Shown: positions 6,852 through 14,171 of the stretch, in pieces | How the letters are laid out: every line of letters starts with the position of its first letter | Position numbering within the stretch: position 1 is the stretch's first letter | Source of the DNA: Cloacimonetes bacterium UBA6081 | GTDB lineage: Bacteria > Cloacimonadota > Cloacimonadia > Cloacimonadales > Cloacimonadaceae | Assembly (NCBI GenBank): GCA_002428685.1 | Contig: DIXL01000104.1 | Span: forward strand, 1-14,171 | Reading direction: 5' to 3' | DNA length: 14,171 bases | Notes under the pieces: generated by a model | Told to the model about the DNA's origin: nothing | Databases searched by the model: none | What the model saw: only the letters and a program-made list of their open reading frames with translations | Position numbers and translations under genes: made by a program

Positions 6852-6920
6852 GGTGGAGTCGTTTCAGCCATACCCAAACCCCAAAAAATCCCCCAGCAAC
6901 ACGGCTGAAAAGACTACACC
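6852..6920 (+). repeat. Hairpin element, variant copy in opposite orientation
   Basis: The arm 6852-6869 (GGTGGAGTCGTTTCAGCC) pairs with 6903-6920 in 16 of 18 positions around a 33-nt loop. It is the reverse-oriented relative of the two hairpins at 6948-7018 and 7045-7115. Both mismatches fall at the same stem positions, and a T-to-A change in one arm is matched by an A-to-T change in the other (CAGCC/GGCTG here, CTGCC/GGCAG there). The loop sequence is unrelated, but its length is identical. Confidence 0.75.
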
Positions 6921-6926
6921 CTACTT

Positions 6927-7025
6927 GTCATAAACCACATTCCGGCAGTGTGTAGTCCTTTCTGCCAGAAAATTGGAGATCAATTTGTATCCGGCATCAG
7001 GCAGAAACGACTCCACACAAGCACC
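6927..7025. repeat. Tandem repeat unit 1 (99 nt) containing a 19-bp imperfect hairpin
   Basis: This unit and the next differ only by a 2-nt indel (ACATTCC versus ACTCC) and one substitution (GATCAATTT versus GATCACTTT). Within it the arm 6948-6966 pairs with 7000-7018 in 17 of 19 positions around a 33-nt loop. It has no open frame of note. Near-identity of the units means a recent duplication. Confidence 0.9.
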
Positions 7026-7122
7026 GTCATAAACCACTCCGGCAGTGTGTAGTCCTTTCTGCCAGAAAATTGGAGATCACTTTGTATCCGGCATCAGGCA
7101 GAAACGACTCCACACAAGCACC
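7026..7122. repeat. Tandem repeat unit 2 (97 nt) containing a 19-bp imperfect hairpin
   Basis: Directly abuts unit 1. The arm 7045-7063 pairs with 7097-7115 in 17 of 19 positions, again with a 33-nt loop. The unit ends 117 nt before the mtnA start. A further partial match to the arm (TCAGGCAGAA, 7198-7207) lies just upstream of mtnA. Confidence 0.9.
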
Positions 7123-7160
7123 ACAGCACTCCAGAACTCCAGCCCTAACCAAGAAAGATA

Positions 7161-7190
7161 TTGACGAAATTTGTGCATTGCAGATAAATA
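7161..7190 (+). promoter_or_regulatory. Possible promoter of the mtnA operon
   Basis: TTGACG at 7161-7166 is followed at 16-18 bases by GATAAA/TAAATA (7183-7190). The -35 match is good and the -10 match poor. It is the best candidate between the repeats and mtnA, and would give a leader of about 40-50 nt with a small GGGC-TTGT-GCCC hairpin at 7208-7219. No SAM-type riboswitch pattern is visible in the leader. Confidence 0.35.
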
Positions 7191-7239
7191 ACTCGCGTCA
7201 GGCAGAAGGGCTTGTGCCCGCTGAAAATATGGAGTATTT

Positions 7240-8274
7240 ATGCAGATAAACGGAAAAGAATTTGCCTCGGTTTGGTTTGAGCACCATCGGGTAAAAATGA
7301 TAGATCAGAACAAGCTTCCCTGGGAATTTTGCGTGGCAGAATATGCAAATTATATGGAAGTAGTTAATGCCATCCGCGAAATGACAGTGCGTGGAGCTCC
7401 GGCCATTGGAGCAGCCGGAGCTTATGCCATGGCTTTGGCGGCTCAGAACGCTCCGGATGAGAAGTTCCGAGCCTATCTGCGCACGGCGCACGACGAACTG
7501 ATTGCCACGCGCCCCACTGCCATAGACCTGAATAATGGAGTTAGCCACGTTTATGAAAGCACTCTAAAGTTCATCCCCGATTATGCGCATGCCCGTCGGG
7601 TGGCCATTTTAACCGCCAAGGAATTTGCCCAAAAAAGCGCGGAAGACTGCCATCAGATTGGCCATGTAGGCCAGGAAATTGTGCCTCATGGTGCCAGGAT
7701 ATTAACGCATTGCAATGCCGGTGCTTTGGCAACTGTGGATTGGGGAACTGCTTTGTCGGTAATTCGCATGGCACACAAAAAGCGCAAGGATATATTTGTT
7801 TATGTGGATGAAACCCGTCCCCGTTTTCAAGGTGCCCGCTTAACCGCTTTTGAGCTTGAACAGGAAGGAATTCCGCATGCCATTATCACCGATGGAGCAG
7901 CCGGATTTTACTTTTGGAAAAATGAGATAGATTTAGTGATAACCGGTGCAGACAGAGTTTGTCTGAATGGCGATATTGCCAATAAAATTGGAACTTACGA
8001 AAAGGCTGTGTTAGCTCATGAGCACAATATTCCCTTCTATATTGCAGCCCCGCTTACCACTTTTGATTTTACCTGCAAGGAAGGGGCAGACATTCCCATC
8101 GAAATTCGCGACGAGGATGAAGTGAAACGCTATAATGGCAGTTATTTGGCCAATCCCGGTTCTCCGGCTTTAAATCCTGCTTTTGACATCACTCCTGCCA
8201 AATACATAACCGGAATTATTACCCACAGAGGGATATTCAAACCCAAAGAAGCGGCGCAAAAGGTGCAGGGATGA
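7240..8274 (+). CDS. mtnA: S-methyl-5-thioribose-1-phosphate isomerase
   Basis: The 344-residue protein, of normal family length, converts 5-methylthioribose-1-phosphate to 5-methylthioribulose-1-phosphate in methionine salvage. Family motifs appear in order: RGAPAIGAAGA at 51-61 and RPTAIDL at 91-97. HCNAGALAT at 157-165 holds the catalytic Cys158, and ITGADRV at 234-240 holds the catalytic Asp238. NKIGTY at 248-253 follows, and a C-terminal THRGI is at 328-332. Conserved Cys and Asp separate it from eIF2B-type regulators. Start ATG 7240 has GGAG five bases upstream. It heads a five-gene run, and its stop overlaps the next start by ATGA, so it is coupled to the deaminase. The other classical salvage genes (kinase, dehydratase, enolase) are absent from the window, which points to a partial or alternative route. 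A related ribose-1,5-bisphosphate isomerase role is less likely. Confidence 0.93.
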   Translation: MQINGKEFASVWFEHHRVKMIDQNKLPWEFCVAEYANYMEVVNAIREMTVRGAPAIGAAGAYAMALAAQNAPDEKFRAYLRTAHDELIATRPTAIDLNNGVSHVYESTLKFIPDYAHARRVAILTAKEFAQKSAEDCHQIGHVGQEIVPHGARILTHCNAGALATVDWGTALSVIRMAHKKRKDIFVYVDETRPRFQGARLTAFELEQEGIPHAIITDGAAGFYFWKNEIDLVITGADRVCLNGDIANKIGTYEKAVLAHEHNIPFYIAAPLTTFDFTCKEGADIPIEIRDEDEVKRYNGSYLANPGSPALNPAFDITPAKYITGIITHRGIFKPKEAAQKVQG

Positions 8275-9590
8275 GCTTTGACATCGTTATTGAAGGCGGC
8301 ACAATTGTTACCATGGACAGCGATTTCCGGATTCTGGAAGAGCAGTGTTTGGGGATTTTGGATGGAAAGATTGCAGCCATCTTTCCCAAGGGAAGCAGCT
8401 CTTATGAAGCAAAACAACGTATTAATGCCAAAAACTGCCTGATTATACCCGGCTTGATTAATGCTCACTCTCACCTGGCAATGACCTATTTCAGAGGCCT
8501 GGCAGATGATTTACCCCTGCATAAATGGTTGCAGGAATATATCTGGCCACTGGAAGCAAAGCTGATAAAACCAGATTTTGTTTACGATGCCAGCTTGCAT
8601 GGTGCTGCGGAAATGATCAAAAACGGGATCAGCACTACTAACGATATGTATTTTCACATGAGTTCCATTGCCGATGCCTGTATTAAAGCAGGTTTGCGGG
8701 TGGTGATTAGCGAAGCACTACTGGATATGCAGCTTTCGGAAGAAGAGCGTAAATGCTGCATTGGTAACCGGATAAAGAAACTGAGAATAGATTACAAAGC
8801 GGAGCCACTGGTGGATTTTTCGCTGGCTCCGCATTCCATTTACACCTGTGGCACAGAAACCTTAAAAACTTGCGCCAAAGTGGCCAGGGAAAACGATATT
8901 CTGGTTCATATGCACCTTTCGGAAACCCAGGATGAGGTGCTAAACTGCCAGAAAGCACATGGTATAAGACCGGTGGAATACATCAAAGAACTCGGTCTGT
9001 TGGAGGTTCGCAGCGTTTTGGCACACGGAATTTGGGTGGAAGAAAACGAAATGGATTTGCTGGCCGAAAGCGGAAAAGCAAGTATTGCCATCTGCACGGA
9101 AAGCCATTTGAAGCTGATCTCCGGCTTTGCACCGCTTAAAAAGTATCTGGAAAAAGGAATAAACGTGTGTTTGGGCACCGATGGCGTAGCCAGCAACAAT
9201 AATTTGGATTTGCTGGAGGAGGTATCCATCACGGCTAAACTGCATAAGGCTTTGAACAATGACCCCACTCTGCTGCCCGCCAAAGATGCTTTTGCCATGG
9301 TTACTATCAATGCTGCCAAGGCTTTGGGCAGGGAAGCTGAGCTTGGTTCTTTGGAAATTGACAAGCTGGCAGATATTGGCGTTATTGCGCTAAGCGAACT
9401 GGAAAACCAACCCATATACAATCCCTATTCCCACCTCGTTTACGCCATCAATAGCCACAGTGTGCGCGATCTGATTATAGACGGTAAAACCGTGATGCTA
9501 AACCGCAATCTGTGCACGGTGGATGAAGACCAGTTGATTATGCTTGCCGCTGACTATAAAGATATGATTTTGAAAGAGATAGGACAATGA
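8271..9590 (+). CDS. mtaD: Amidohydrolase: 5-methylthioadenosine/S-adenosylhomocysteine-type deaminase
   Basis: The 439-residue TRZ/ATZ-type metal-dependent amidohydrolase should convert MTA to methylthioinosine, or SAH to S-inosylhomocysteine, with release of ammonia. Metal ligands follow the family pattern: His66 and His68 in PGLINAHSHLA, His215 in HMHLSETQDE, and Asp304 in GTDGVASNNNLDL. Glu218 and His252 (AHGIWV) are in place for catalysis. The RGLADDLPLHKWL segment (75-87) after the first His pair is typical of the MTA/SAH deaminases. One block differs: where many members read a form of NP.SNLKL, this has CTESHLKL (275-282). Both ends overlap neighbours by 4 nt (mtnA and smpB). The mtnA linkage favours MTA as substrate; guanine-type or other amino-hydrolase activities of the superfamily cannot be excluded from sequence. 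Confidence 0.85.
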   Translation: MSFDIVIEGGTIVTMDSDFRILEEQCLGILDGKIAAIFPKGSSSYEAKQRINAKNCLIIPGLINAHSHLAMTYFRGLADDLPLHKWLQEYIWPLEAKLIKPDFVYDASLHGAAEMIKNGISTTNDMYFHMSSIADACIKAGLRVVISEALLDMQLSEEERKCCIGNRIKKLRIDYKAEPLVDFSLAPHSIYTCGTETLKTCAKVARENDILVHMHLSETQDEVLNCQKAHGIRPVEYIKELGLLEVRSVLAHGIWVEENEMDLLAESGKASIAICTESHLKLISGFAPLKKYLEKGINVCLGTDGVASNNNLDLLEEVSITAKLHKALNNDPTLLPAKDAFAMVTINAAKALGREAELGSLEIDKLADIGVIALSELENQPIYNPYSHLVYAINSHSVRDLIIDGKTVMLNRNLCTVDEDQLIMLAADYKDMILKEIGQ

Positions 9591-10024
9591 AATCGATAAA
9601 AAACCGCAAAGCCCAGCATGAATATTACGTTATCCAAAGTCTGGAAGCAGGTATTGCTTTGATGGGGACAGAAATAAAATCCATCCGGGCAGGAATGCTG
9701 AACTTCAAGGATAGCTATGCCAAAATTGATAATGGTGAATGCTGGCTGTTGAATTTGCACATAAGCCCTTGGGAAAAAGCTGCTTTTTTCAATCATGCGG
9801 CAGAACGTCCCCGCAAACTACTATTGCATAAGAATGAAATAAAACGCCTGAGAACCAAGGTGGATGAACAAGGCATGACCCTTATCCCTTTGGAGATATT
9901 CATCAATGAGCAGGGACGGTGCAAGCTTACTCTGGCCCTGGCAAAAGGGAAAAACTATTATGACAAGCGCGAAAGTCTGCATAAGAAAGACCTGCAGCGA
10001 GACCGTGAAAGAGAGGATAAATAA
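9587..10024 (+). CDS. smpB: SsrA-binding protein SmpB
   Basis: This 145-residue basic protein binds tmRNA and delivers it to stalled ribosomes for trans-translation. It has the family's blocks: GTEIKSIRAG at 27-36, LNLHISPWE at 55-63, RPRKLLLHKNEIKRL at 74-88, and KLTLALAKGKNYYDKRE at 113-129, ending in a Lys/Arg-rich tail that becomes a helix in the ribosomal A site. Length is normal. ATG 9587 overlaps the deaminase stop (ATGA). AGGA sits only two bases upstream, so initiation probably depends on coupling. It has nothing to do with purine or methionine salvage and is an informational gene caught inside a metabolic operon. No tmRNA gene (ssrA) is visible in the window. Confidence 0.96.
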   Translation: MKSIKNRKAQHEYYVIQSLEAGIALMGTEIKSIRAGMLNFKDSYAKIDNGECWLLNLHISPWEKAAFFNHAAERPRKLLLHKNEIKRLRTKVDEQGMTLIPLEIFINEQGRCKLTLALAKGKNYYDKRESLHKKDLQRDREREDK

Positions 10025-10035
10025 GGTGGTAAATC

Positions 10036-11517
10036 ATGAAGGATAAAGCACTTAGCTTACCGTCTGAAAGCCACAACAACCGGATTACGTTTTTTATGAA
10101 CGGTCAGCAAATTACAGAAGAGCTTCCGGCAGGAATAAGCACCCTGGATTGGCTGAACCAGACCAAGCAGATGTTCGGCACCAAATGCAGTTGTAACGAA
10201 GGCGATTGCTGTTCCTGCACTGTGGTAATTGCCAAAGCTGTGGATGACAAAGTAATTTATGAAGCCATAACCAGTTGCCTTTATCCCGCCGCAAAGCTGC
10301 ATGGAAAGCATTTGATAACCATTGAGGCAATGGGAACTCCCAATGCGCTGCACCCCATTCAACAAGCCTTGCTGGATCATCATGGCACTCAATGCGGATA
10401 TTGCACACCCGGCTTTGTGATGAGCATGTTTGCCCTCTTTGCCATGCACAATCACCCCGATAAAGAGGCCATCTTTGCTGCTTTGGAAGGCAATCTTTGC
10501 CGTTGCACCGGATATCAAAGCATCCTGGATGCAGCCCTGGAAATCAGCCGGAATTATTGTAAGGAAGATTTGATTCCAGCCTGGTGTTCAGAGGTGGAAT
10601 CCAAGCTGTTAGAAAAAGGTGTTCCTGCGGCTATGCTTTTGCTTCACAAAGATTCCAACCGCTTGGTGAGCAAATATTTGATGCCGGAAACAATGAAGCT
10701 GCTGTTTGATTATCTGCAAACGGAAAATTCCGCTGTCGTCATTGCCGGCGGTACAGATTTGATGGTGCAGATGAATATTGGACGCAAAGAATTTCCGGTG
10801 TTGATAGACATAACCTGTATTGAAGAGCTTAAGCGCATTTATTTGCAATCTGATGGCCTGCACATTGGTGCCTGCGTTAGTTATGCAAAAATGTTTGATT
10901 CCGAGCTGGTGCACAATTCCTGCCCCCATCTGCACAAATTGATAAGCCAAATAGCCTCGCAACAGATACGCAATTTTGGCACCCTGGGCGGAAACATTGC
11001 CAATGCTTCTCCGGTGGGAGATACCTTGCCGCTGCTTTTGGCCTTAGACGCAACTTTGCGGCTGCAAACAGAGCTGGAAATGCGCCAATTACCCATCAGA
11101 AGTTTTTTTAAGGGATATCGTCAAACTGCCTTACAAAAGCGTGAGATTATCAAGGAAATCATTTTGCCGCTTAGCCCGGAAAACAGTTATGTCAGAACCC
11201 TTAAGAGTGCAAAGCGCAAAAGCGTGGATATTTCTGCCGTAGTAAGCGCAATAAACCTTCAGCGCAGCCTGGGATATACTCAAAACGCCTGCCTTGCCTT
11301 TGGAGGAGTAGCTGCAACCCCATTGGTATCCAGGGTTTTTACCGGGCTGGTTAATAACAAGCCGCTTTCCTCCCTGGACGCTGCTCAAATTGCCAAAGCT
11401 GTGGCTGCTGAATTCAAACCGCTTTCCGATGTGCGTGGCAGTGCCCTTTACCGCAATAAATTGATCGAAAATCACGTGATTATTTACCTATCCGAGCTGC
11501 AAAAGGAGGTTTTATGA
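10036..11517 (+). CDS. xdhA: Xanthine dehydrogenase small subunit (two [2Fe-2S] clusters and FAD domain)
   Basis: The 493-residue protein has the XdhA domain order. An N-terminal plant-type [2Fe-2S] domain (about 15-95) has CNEGDCCSC, giving Cys53, 58 and 61, with Cys81 as fourth ligand. An all-helical second [2Fe-2S] domain has QCGYC (Cys120/123) and CRC (Cys155/157). After a linker, an FAD domain from about residue 210 has VIAGGTDLM at 235-243 and TLGGNIANASPVGD at 316-329. It passes electrons from the molybdenum subunit to FAD and NAD+ or another acceptor. Cys59 replaces the Gly usually found in the C..G.CG.C motif; the four expected ligands are still there. AAGGTGG at 10023-10029 serves ATG 10036, 11 nt after smpB, and the stop overlaps xdhB by ATGA. 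The two-domain fusion matches Rhodobacter-type XdhA. Confidence 0.92.
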   Translation: MKDKALSLPSESHNNRITFFMNGQQITEELPAGISTLDWLNQTKQMFGTKCSCNEGDCCSCTVVIAKAVDDKVIYEAITSCLYPAAKLHGKHLITIEAMGTPNALHPIQQALLDHHGTQCGYCTPGFVMSMFALFAMHNHPDKEAIFAALEGNLCRCTGYQSILDAALEISRNYCKEDLIPAWCSEVESKLLEKGVPAAMLLLHKDSNRLVSKYLMPETMKLLFDYLQTENSAVVIAGGTDLMVQMNIGRKEFPVLIDITCIEELKRIYLQSDGLHIGACVSYAKMFDSELVHNSCPHLHKLISQIASQQIRNFGTLGGNIANASPVGDTLPLLLALDATLRLQTELEMRQLPIRSFFKGYRQTALQKREIIKEIILPLSPENSYVRTLKSAKRKSVDISAVVSAINLQRSLGYTQNACLAFGGVAATPLVSRVFTGLVNNKPLSSLDAAQIAKAVAAEFKPLSDVRGSALYRNKLIENHVIIYLSELQKEVL

Positions 11518-13799
11518 GTAAGCTTCCCTATCATCTTGCAGGTCCCTTGCACCTCTGTGGAAAATCCCGCTTCATTGCAGATGAACCAGAGCTAAAGGGC
11601 ATGCTCTATGCCAAATTCCTCTTTTCGCCGGTGGCTCATGCCCGCATCAAGAAACTGGATGTAAGCGAAGCAGAAAACTACCCGGGAGTATTTAAAGTAA
11701 TCACAGCCAACGACATACCTGGTGAAAACATGATTGGCCACGTGATTAAGGACGAGCCACTATTTCCCACTTTGGAGATAATGTTCGCCTGGCAACCCCT
11801 GGCCATGGTGCTGGCCGAAAACGAACGCTGCGCCGAACTTGCCGTAAAACGGATCAAGCTGGAATATGAGGAGTTGCCTGCCATTTATGATCCCGAAGAA
11901 GCAGATGCCAGGCAAGAATGGTATGTGCCGGAGCGCAAAATTGAATGCGGTGATATTGTTACAGCCTTCGACAATGCCCCCTACATATTGGAAGGCAAAA
12001 CGACGAATTCGGGTCAGGAACACTTTTACATGGAAGGCCAGCGTGCCATCGCCATCCCCTTTGAGGACAGCAGAATAACCATACACTGTGCCACGCAGAG
12101 CACCATGGAAGTGCAGGAAGTGGTATCTCATGTGCTGGGCATTCCCGCTCACGACATCGTGGTGGATGTTCCTCGTTTAGGTGGAGCCTTTGGCGGAAAA
12201 GAGCGTGCTGCCACAATTTGGGCAAGCATGGCTGCCCTGGGCGCATTTGTGTGCAAACGCCCTGTGCAGGTTAAGCTTAGCCGTGATGAGGACATGCATG
12301 CCACCGGAAAACGCCATCCCTTTACAAGTTTGTGGAAGGTGGCATACGATGAGCAGGGAAAACTTTTGGCCTACGATGTCCAGCTATTAGCTAATGGAGG
12401 CGCATATACCGATCTCTCTGTGGCTATTTTGGAGCGGGCGATGTTCCATAGTGATAATACCTATTATGTCCCCAATATGCTCATTAGAGGCCGTGCCTGC
12501 CGCACAAATCTGCCACCTAATACGGCTTTCAGAGGTTTTGGTGCTCCGCAGGGAATTTTTGTTATCGAGTCTATCCTGGATAAGATAGCCCAACAGCTAC
12601 AACTGGATCCTCTGGCTCTTAGAATCCTGAACGCTTATCAGAACGGCAATATCACCCCTTACGGTCAGGAAATAAAGGAATGTCAGATGGCATCTATTTT
12701 AGCCAAGTTGGCCACAAATGCAGAGTATGATAAACTAAAATCCGAGGTAGCGGAATTTAACCATAGCCACACCCAGCATAAACGCGGGCTGGGTATTGTG
12801 CCGGTTAAATTTGGCATTTCCTTCACCACTGCTCTGTTAAACCAAGGCTCTGCCCTCATTTGGGTTTACATAGACGGCAGTGTTTCTGTCAGCACCGGCG
12901 GTGTGGAAATGGGACAGGAGCTTAGCACCAAGGTTGCCATAGTGGTTTCACGCGTCCTGGGGATTTCCACAGACAAAATCAGGGTAGAAAGCAGCAACAC
13001 TCAAAGAGTGGGAAATGCCAGCCCCACAGCAGCTTCCACGGGTAGCGATATTAATGCTAATGCGGCAAGAATTGCTGCCGAGAAGATTAAAGAAAACTTG
13101 AAAGAGCCAGCAGCAAAACTTTTAGCTCAGCAGTTTGGGCATGAAGCTGAACCCCATGAAATTGTGTTTGCCGAAGGAAAGGTTTTTATTCTCAAAAACC
13201 CTGAAAGTGCTATTAGCTTTAATGACCTGGTTCGCTTTGCCTACTCGGAGCGAATTCCTTTGGCAGCTTATGGATATTACCGCACTCCAGATTTGTGGTT
13301 TGACCGTGAAATTGGCCAGGGACATCCTTTTCATTACTTCGTATATGGTGCAGCTTTGGCTGAGGTGGAAGTGGATTTGCTTTTGGGCGAACATACTGTT
13401 ACCAAGCTATTTATCGTCCACGAAAACGGAGCCAGCCTGCATGAACAGATAGATATGGGACAGATAGCCGGCGCAGCCATTCAAGGCTATGGCTGGTGCA
13501 CCATGGAAGACCTGGTGTGGGACACCAATGGGCATTACACCAGTGCTAATCCCTCTACCTACAAAATCCCCGGCATTCGCGATTTACCGGAAGTTTTTAA
13601 GGTGGAGATCATGCCCTCCCAATCCCTCGAGGCCAGTGTGTTCGGTTCCAAGGCGACCGGAGAACCACCCCTAATCTATGGACTGGCGGTGTTTTTTGCC
13701 CTGCAAGCTGCTGTGCAAGAGGTAAATCCGGAAGCGGTTTTAAGCTTTCCTGCCACCCCGGAAGCGATTATCCTGGCGCAGGAACACAGGGGAAATTAA
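11514..13799 (+). CDS. xdhB: Xanthine dehydrogenase molybdenum-binding large subunit
   Basis: The 761-residue protein, of usual length, holds the molybdopterin cofactor and oxidises hypoxanthine to xanthine and then urate. GGAFGGKE at 223-230, TAFRGFGAPQ at 337-346 and GSKATGEPP at 711-719 are the cofactor and active-site loops. The three residues that mark purine hydroxylases are present. Glu230 corresponds to bovine Glu802, Arg308 (in ERAMFH) to Arg880, and Glu717 to the base Glu1261. A Glu/Arg pair in these places favours purines over the aldehydes or CO used by other family members. QEHFYME (168-174) is also typical. AAGGAGGT sits four bases before ATG 11514, and the ATGA overlap with xdhA ensures equal amounts. 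An XdhC-type cofactor-loading chaperone is not in the window. Cytoplasmic; no Tat signal is seen. Confidence 0.93.
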   Translation: MSKLPYHLAGPLHLCGKSRFIADEPELKGMLYAKFLFSPVAHARIKKLDVSEAENYPGVFKVITANDIPGENMIGHVIKDEPLFPTLEIMFAWQPLAMVLAENERCAELAVKRIKLEYEELPAIYDPEEADARQEWYVPERKIECGDIVTAFDNAPYILEGKTTNSGQEHFYMEGQRAIAIPFEDSRITIHCATQSTMEVQEVVSHVLGIPAHDIVVDVPRLGGAFGGKERAATIWASMAALGAFVCKRPVQVKLSRDEDMHATGKRHPFTSLWKVAYDEQGKLLAYDVQLLANGGAYTDLSVAILERAMFHSDNTYYVPNMLIRGRACRTNLPPNTAFRGFGAPQGIFVIESILDKIAQQLQLDPLALRILNAYQNGNITPYGQEIKECQMASILAKLATNAEYDKLKSEVAEFNHSHTQHKRGLGIVPVKFGISFTTALLNQGSALIWVYIDGSVSVSTGGVEMGQELSTKVAIVVSRVLGISTDKIRVESSNTQRVGNASPTAASTGSDINANAARIAAEKIKENLKEPAAKLLAQQFGHEAEPHEIVFAEGKVFILKNPESAISFNDLVRFAYSERIPLAAYGYYRTPDLWFDREIGQGHPFHYFVYGAALAEVEVDLLLGEHTVTKLFIVHENGASLHEQIDMGQIAGAAIQGYGWCTMEDLVWDTNGHYTSANPSTYKIPGIRDLPEVFKVEIMPSQSLEASVFGSKATGEPPLIYGLAVFFALQAAVQEVNPEAVLSFPATPEAIILAQEHRGN

Positions 13800-13820
13800 G
13801 AGTTAAGAATTAAGAATTAA
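13796..13820. repeat. TTAAGA(A/G) heptamer repeat over the xdhB stop
   Basis: Three heptamers (TTAAGAG, TTAAGAA, TTAAGAA) and a partial fourth run from the last base before the xdhB stop codon. They create several further TAA codons, so any readthrough would stop at once. Confidence 0.75.
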
Positions 13821-13878
13821 AGCTGCGCTATGGGGATAAACAGAGTGTTTTGCTGTTAAGAAAGAGGATCTTGTGTGG

Positions 13879-14056
13879 TTTCTTTTTTTAAACACAGAGA
13901 AAAGCAGAGAAGAATTATTTAAAAAAGAGGAAAAGAGGAATAGTGAAATGAATACGGTAAAAAGCGATAAATACCCCGCATCAATGGTCTTTTTTAAGCG
14001 TAATTCTCTGCTTTTCTCTGCTTTTCTCTGCTTTTCTCTGTGTTTAAAAAAAGAAA
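13879..14056. repeat. Long inverted repeat with 33-bp perfect outer arms and a decamer expansion
   Basis: 13879-13911 is the exact reverse complement of 14024-14056 (arms made of TTTC, T7, AAACACAGAG, AAAAGCAGAGAA). Pairing resumes inside: GAATTATTTAAAAAAG (13912-13927) against CTTTTTTAAGCGTAATTC (13989-14006), with a 2-nt bulge. Between them the right arm has extra 10-nt units (TTTTCTCTGC) that the left arm lacks, at about 14004-14040. The element sits directly downstream of xdhB and could slow or stop transcription, but its long spacer is unlike a simple terminator. Intergenic elements rich in ACACAGAGAAAAGCAGAG-like text are familiar from other environmental genomes. Confidence 0.85.
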
Positions 14057-14171
14057 GCTCCCACCTGTGCTATATCTTCAAAACAAAACACTCCCACTAT
14101 AATCTATCCCACTTATTAGTGTTGTGTCAAACTTGGTATGGCACAAATAGTATTGGGGTGGCAATCTCCTG
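14057..14171. other. Gene-free right end
   Basis: No reading frame with a ribosome site, no clear promoter and no RNA-like fold is seen in the last 115 bases. A loose inverted pair (TGTGTC at 14123-14128 and GGCACA at 14140-14145) could belong to the edge of something beyond the window. Confidence 0.4.

Noticed and set aside
6927..7122. CRISPR array or integron attC sites
   Set aside because: Only two units abut without unique spacers of constant size, and no attC core (GTTRRRY) is present.
6927..7239. Tandem SAM- or purine-type riboswitch upstream of mtnA
   Set aside because: No known aptamer core is recognisable, one related hairpin is inverted, and the likely promoter lies downstream of the repeats.
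14139..14160. Sigma54 promoter (TGGCAC at 14139-14144)
   Set aside because: The -12 element with TTGC at the required spacing is absent.
14111..14171. Terminal repeat of an insertion sequence at the right edge
   Set aside because: GTGTCAAACTT resembles some element ends, but no transposase or second end is within the window.

Overview
The window looks like a stretch of chromosome from an anaerobic, fermentative, Gram-negative-type bacterium. My best guess is a Candidatus Cloacimonadota (Cloacimonas-like) lineage. That rests on gene style and content (electron-bifurcating NfnAB, purine oxidation, dense operons with ATGA overlaps), not on a marker gene, so hold it loosely.

Layout. (1) 1-2949 is a decayed prophage. 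On the minus strand lie the C-terminal part of an SPP1 gp7/Mu F-type minor head protein (frameshifted), a small virion protein, and an HK97 gp10-like protein that runs off the left edge. On the plus strand lie the tail end of an unknown gene, a 44-residue ORF and the N-terminal part of a tail tape measure protein. The two blocks meet head to head near 1740, each with its 5' portion missing, as a single inversion would leave them. (2) 3041-6522 is a three-gene operon behind a good sigma70-type promoter: a protein with two copies of a cysteine-rich zinc-ribbon module, NfnA, and an NfnB that carries a third copy of the same module on its N-terminus. (3) 6523-7239 has no gene. It holds a perfect 28-bp inverted repeat and three related hairpins of about 18-19 bp stem and 33-nt loop, two of them in a 97-99 nt tandem duplication. 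(4) 7240-13799 is a five-gene run in one direction, mostly with 4-nt overlaps: mtnA, an MTA/SAH-type deaminase, smpB, and the two subunits of xanthine dehydrogenase. (5) 13800-14171 is gene-free and contains a heptamer repeat and a long inverted repeat with a decamer expansion.

How the genes may work together. The zinc-ribbon/NfnAB operon should move electrons between NADH, NADPH and ferredoxin; the added zinc-ribbon modules are the most unusual thing in the window. The second operon suggests disposal of methylthioadenosine through deamination (MTA to methylthioinosine), phosphorolysis by an enzyme encoded elsewhere (giving hypoxanthine and methylthioribose-1-phosphate), isomerisation by MtnA, and oxidation of the hypoxanthine by XdhAB. 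That link is inference from gene order and known family reactions.
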